From: Pleurodeles waltl
Taxonomy: Eukaryota > Chordata > Amphibia > Caudata > Salamandridae
Assembly: GCF_031143425.1 (NCBI RefSeq)
Contig: NC_090447.1
Span: 30,098,238 to 30,162,237 of the forward strand
Reading direction: 5' to 3'
Length of the DNA: 64,000 nt
Part shown: in pieces, positions 60,525-64,000 of the stretch
Position numbering within the stretch: position 1 is the stretch's first letter
Layout of the letters: each line of letters starts with the position of its first letter
The notes under the pieces: generated by a model
Told to the model about the DNA's origin: nothing
Seen by the model: only the letters and a program-made list of their open reading frames with translations
The model's database searches: none
Program-made: the position numbers and the translations under genes

Positions 60525-60588
60525 ATGTACGAACACTTTTTCCCATAGACACGGAATGGGTAAAAACCTTTGCTACATCTGGCCCTTA
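60525..60588. mobile_element. Harbinger-like mini-MITE (58 bp plus TTA duplications)
   Basis: gggccatatgta (from 60528) and tacatctggccc (to 60585) are inverted with one mismatch and are flanked by tta on both sides, as in PIF/Harbinger elements. The interior also folds (cccatagac...gaatggg). Very small for a transposon. Confidence 0.6.
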
Positions 60589-60884
60589 TTTCATTGTAGA
60601 ATAGGGTTCCTAGGCCCACTCGCCAACTTCAAAATGCAAATCTCCTAACTATAGTTAAAACATATAAACCACTCATTCCATAAATCTCAATGTAAAATAA
60701 CATGTGCACACATATAAGTCATTTGGTTAAACATGTAGTAAAATATTATTAAGTGCAAATAAATGATTATGACTTTTTGGCATCATTGTACATCAGTTGT
60801 GAGAACAGCACAAAACAGTCTCCCATCACGGAGAACACCTACGACACTATAAAAATGCAATAACAATACAATATAATTTTATGT

Positions 60885-60995
60885 GTGAAACTGCACACAA
60901 GATCAGCCTCCCGCCTCCTCGAAGTATCTGCATTGCAGAATGATTGTACGGCAGGCGAGTGGTGAAGCTACACGCATGATCAAACTCATGTAACA
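60885..60995 (+). repeat. Dispersed repeat, second copy
   Basis: Shares two blocks with 59455-59545 (see that entry). Unidentified family. Confidence 0.4.
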
Positions 60996-61074
60996 TTGGA
61001 GCACCAGCACAGCAACATGGCTTCATGGTCTAAGCAAAGGCTCTCCTGTGTGTGCCTCTGGTCCCCTCACAGGC

Positions 61075-63031
61075 TTCAGTGAGTCTCCTTCCTGTCAAGA
61101 TCTCACACTTCAGTGAGCATCATTATTAACTCAGCACTTCAGTGAGTCTCGTTGATAACTACTGGGATCTCATACACTCACCATGAATCTCATTACTGGA
61201 TGACAGGATCTCATACACTTCTGCCAGTCTCATCACTTCCCTTCATGGGTTCACCTCCTTCGGTGGGTCTCCATACCAACCCCAAGGGTTTCGTACACCT
61301 CAGTAATTCCTATTTCTGGCTTCTTGGGCACAAATACTTCATGGAGGCTCATTGCCTCCTCATCTGTGTCCTCCGCGTTCAAGTACTAACTCGTTGAGGC
61401 GATCCTTCCTCAAGGTATTAGGACTGGTACAAGACTGCAAATCAGGGTACTGAAGATTACCGGTAAGTAACTGAATCATTACTAACCATTAGCATCTCAT
61501 GTACTTCACTTAGTCTCACCCTTGACGGCCTCGTAACTTAATGGTTGTCCTTAGTACAATCATTGTCTCTCTCACTTCAGTGAGTCTCACTACTAATCAT
61601 CAGGGTCTCATGCTTCAGTGAGCAATAGCACTTGCCTGTGTGGGCTCACATACATCAGTGAGTGTCATTACTAGGGTGCCATACACTTCAGTGAATCTCA
61701 TTTCTCTCAGTGAGTGTGATTACTAACCATCAGAGTATCATAAACTTAAGTCTATTTACCAGCTTTCATGTGCTAATACACTTCAGTAAGTCTCATTATT
61801 ACCCTTCAGGGTATTTTACACTTCAGTGAGACTCATTTTCAACCATCAGAGTCTCGTACTCTTAAGTGAGTCTCAGTAGTGCTGATTGAGGTCTTATACA
61901 TTTCAGTGAGTGTTGGTGTCATAACTTATCTGTGTGGTCGCCCACATATCAGTAAGTGTGACTACTAGCCATCTGCATATCATACACTTTAGTAAGTCTC
62001 ATTACCAGCATTCAAGGGCTAATAGACTTCAGCAAGTCTCATTATTACCCCTCAGGGTATCTTACACTTCAGTGAGTCTCATTTCTTGCCTTTGTGGGCT
62101 CCTACACTTCAGTGAGTCTCATTACTAATCATAAACTTGATTGAGTCTCATTACTAATCGTCAGGATATGATACACTTCAAAGTGTTTCATTACTTATCA
62201 TGAGAGTATCCTACACGTCAATGAGTCTCATTGCTAATCATAAGGGTACCTTGCACTTCAATCAGTCTCATTACTAATCACCATGGAATCCTACACTTCA
62301 ATGAGTCTCATTACAGATCATAAGAGTATCTTACACTTCAGTGAGTCTCATTATTAGTCATAAGGATATCATACACTTCAGTGAGTCTCATTTCTTGCTT
62401 TTGTGGGCTACTATACTTCAGTGTGTCTCATTAGTAACCATAAAAGTATTATACACTTCAACCAGTCCCATTACTCATCATAAGAGTATCCTACACTTCA
62501 GTGAGTCTCATTGGTAATCATAAAGGTGCCAAACACTTCACTGAGTCTCATTACTAATCATCGGGGTATCAAACACTTCAGTGAGTCTCATTACTCATCA
62601 TCAGGGTATCCTACACTTCAATGAGTCTCATTACTCATCATAAGGGTATCCTACACTTCAATGAGTCTCATTACTCATCATAAGGGTATCCTACACTTCA
62701 ACTAGTCTAATTACTAATCATCAGAGTATCTTACACTTCAGTGAGTCTCATTACTCATCATCAGGGTATCCTACACTTCAATGAGTCTCATTACTCATCA
62801 TAAGGGTATCCTACACTTCTGTGAGTCTCATTACTCATCATCAGGGTATCTTACAATTCAATGAGTCCCATTAGTAATCACCGGGGTATCCAACACTTCA
62901 ATGAGTCTCATTACTAATCATCAGAGTATCTTACACTTCAGTGAGTCTCATTATTAATCATCAGGGAATCCTACACTTCAACTAGTCTAATTACTAATCA
63001 TCAGAGTATCTTACACTTCAGTGAGTCTCAC
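61075..63031. repeat. 40-bp minisatellite, about 48 units
   Basis: Unit tacacttcagtgagtctcat followed by tactaatcatcagggtatcc. Regular at 40 bp from about 62190 to 63030 and increasingly diverged with irregular spacing back to 61075, so the right part is probably the younger, recently homogenised end. Confidence 0.93.
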
Positions 63032-63038
63032 ATATAAC

Positions 63039-64000
63039 TGTTAGAAATTGGGTTGTTGGCTGACTGGTGTGTTAACCTTAGGCAACCAGCAACCATAATC
63101 CTAGTCAGGGTAAGTGTCAGGCAAACCCTCAATTAGGCTTTGCTCACCCTCTGGTAGCTTGGCACAGAACAGTCAGGCTTAACCTAGAGGCAGAGTGCAA
63201 AGTATTTGTGCAACACTTCAAACAGTAAAACAGTGAAAACTCCACAGAAAAAGATACCACACCAAGTTAGACAAATAGATATTTCTTTAACAAAGAAAAC
63301 AAAAACACAACATCAAAATTCCAATAAGTAGAACTTGAGATATTGTTTTTTAAAAGATTTGAGGTTTTAAATAAAAATAGTGCTAAGAAGTGTAAAGCAC
63401 TAAACTGGGATATCTGGTCGCACCGGACCACACAAAGTCAAAAGTTCAGGTCAACTGTGATGGAGTGAGGGTCAGCTAGAGGGCCCAGTTAGGCCCACTG
63501 AACTAAAGTACCTTAATCCGAGATTGTGGAGTGTTGCGTGGATTCAGGGCAAAGCTGCATTGCTCAGCAGAGATGATGTGCCAGTTCCGAGATATGGCGA
63601 GAATGCAGTGCAAAATGTGTTGACATCAAGAATCCAGGCGTTGGGGCTTGCAGTGTGAAGACCGGTGTTAAGGATGTGTTGAACGGTTGAGGCGATGCAT
63701 CAGTTCTCACCAGCAATAATGCTATGATGCAGAGTTTCGCCAGTGTCATTGAGACTGCCATCAATGGGGATGCGAGGACCTTGTGCCAGGAAAAGTGTTG
63801 CGCAGTGGCAGCTCTAAAGCAATGCATCAGTCCCAAGATGCAGGGTGCAGCGGTGATGCAAGTCCTTTGTGCTTACAGACCATACAGTAAAGGTGATGCG
63901 TCGGTTCTGCAGAGGATGCATTGGTTCTGCAGAGTATGCGTTGGTTGCGCTGGAGTAAACACCTTAGGTCCTCTTCCAAGGGCCCAGGAGACAGGTGGCA
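63039..64000 (+). mobile_element. LTR-like repeat, runs off the window
   Basis: Starts tgttagaaattgggttgttg eight bases after the 40-bp array ends and shares its first 130 bp with 40722-40860. TG start and dispersed copies suggest an LTR. The end, primer binding site and coding region are not in the window. Near 63890-63950 there is a short degenerate tandem of gatgcrttggttctgcag. The frame at 63564-63836 (minus) is not convincing. Confidence 0.5.

Overview
The window looks like non-genic DNA from a vertebrate with a very large, repeat-swollen genome. A salamander is my best guess, and a lungfish is the main alternative. This is inferred from content: a gamma/epsilon-type endogenous retrovirus, an L2/CR1-type LINE, a MIR-like SINE, hAT-, piggyBac- and Harbinger-like MITEs, and five minisatellites. 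I see no host exon that I can defend.

The centre of the window (8077-33989) is a retrovirus in the arrangement LTR-internal-LTR-internal-LTR. The whole block is flanked by one 4-bp target duplication (tctg at 8073-8076 and 33990-33993), so it descends from one integration that later became a tandem. Each LTR is about 1.56 kb and starts TG and ends CA. Each internal region (about 10.6 kb) carries, in order: a primer binding site matching initiator tRNA-Met, a 1.07-kb leader with a duplicated double-hairpin module, gag-pro-pol in one reading frame (2524 codons), a 253-bp spacer, env (543 codons), and a polypurine tract. Matrix, PPPY late motif, capsid with major homology region, one CCHC knuckle, protease, reverse transcriptase, RNase H and integrase can all be recognised. 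An unusual acidic, repeat-bearing tail of about 275 residues follows integrase. Env has a CXXC surface motif, a dibasic cleavage site, a CX7CC transmembrane-subunit motif and a C-terminal membrane anchor.

Each copy carries its own damage. Copy 1 has two in-frame stops in pol and an open env. Copy 2 has one stop in gag, a 2-bp deletion near the end of pol and a 4-bp insertion in env. The middle LTR resembles LTR3 at its 5' end and LTR1 over its 3' two thirds, which is the footprint expected from unequal crossing-over between the two LTRs of one provirus. A false duplication made by joining two haplotypes in assembly would look the same and must be excluded.

Upstream (1-8072) are a 28-bp minisatellite full of CACATGTG motifs, a 24-base G run, a 21-bp minisatellite and a fold-back MITE. 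Downstream (33994-64000) are a 34-39-bp minisatellite, two further copies of the fold-back MITE, hAT-like termini, a 5'-truncated LINE on the minus strand with related 3'-tail fragments nearby, a 52-bp minisatellite, a tRNA-derived SINE, a 545-bp TTAA-flanked MITE with a perfect internal inverted repeat, a 58-bp Harbinger-like MITE, a 40-bp minisatellite, and the start of an LTR-like repeat that runs off the end. Long stretches in between hold nothing I can name.
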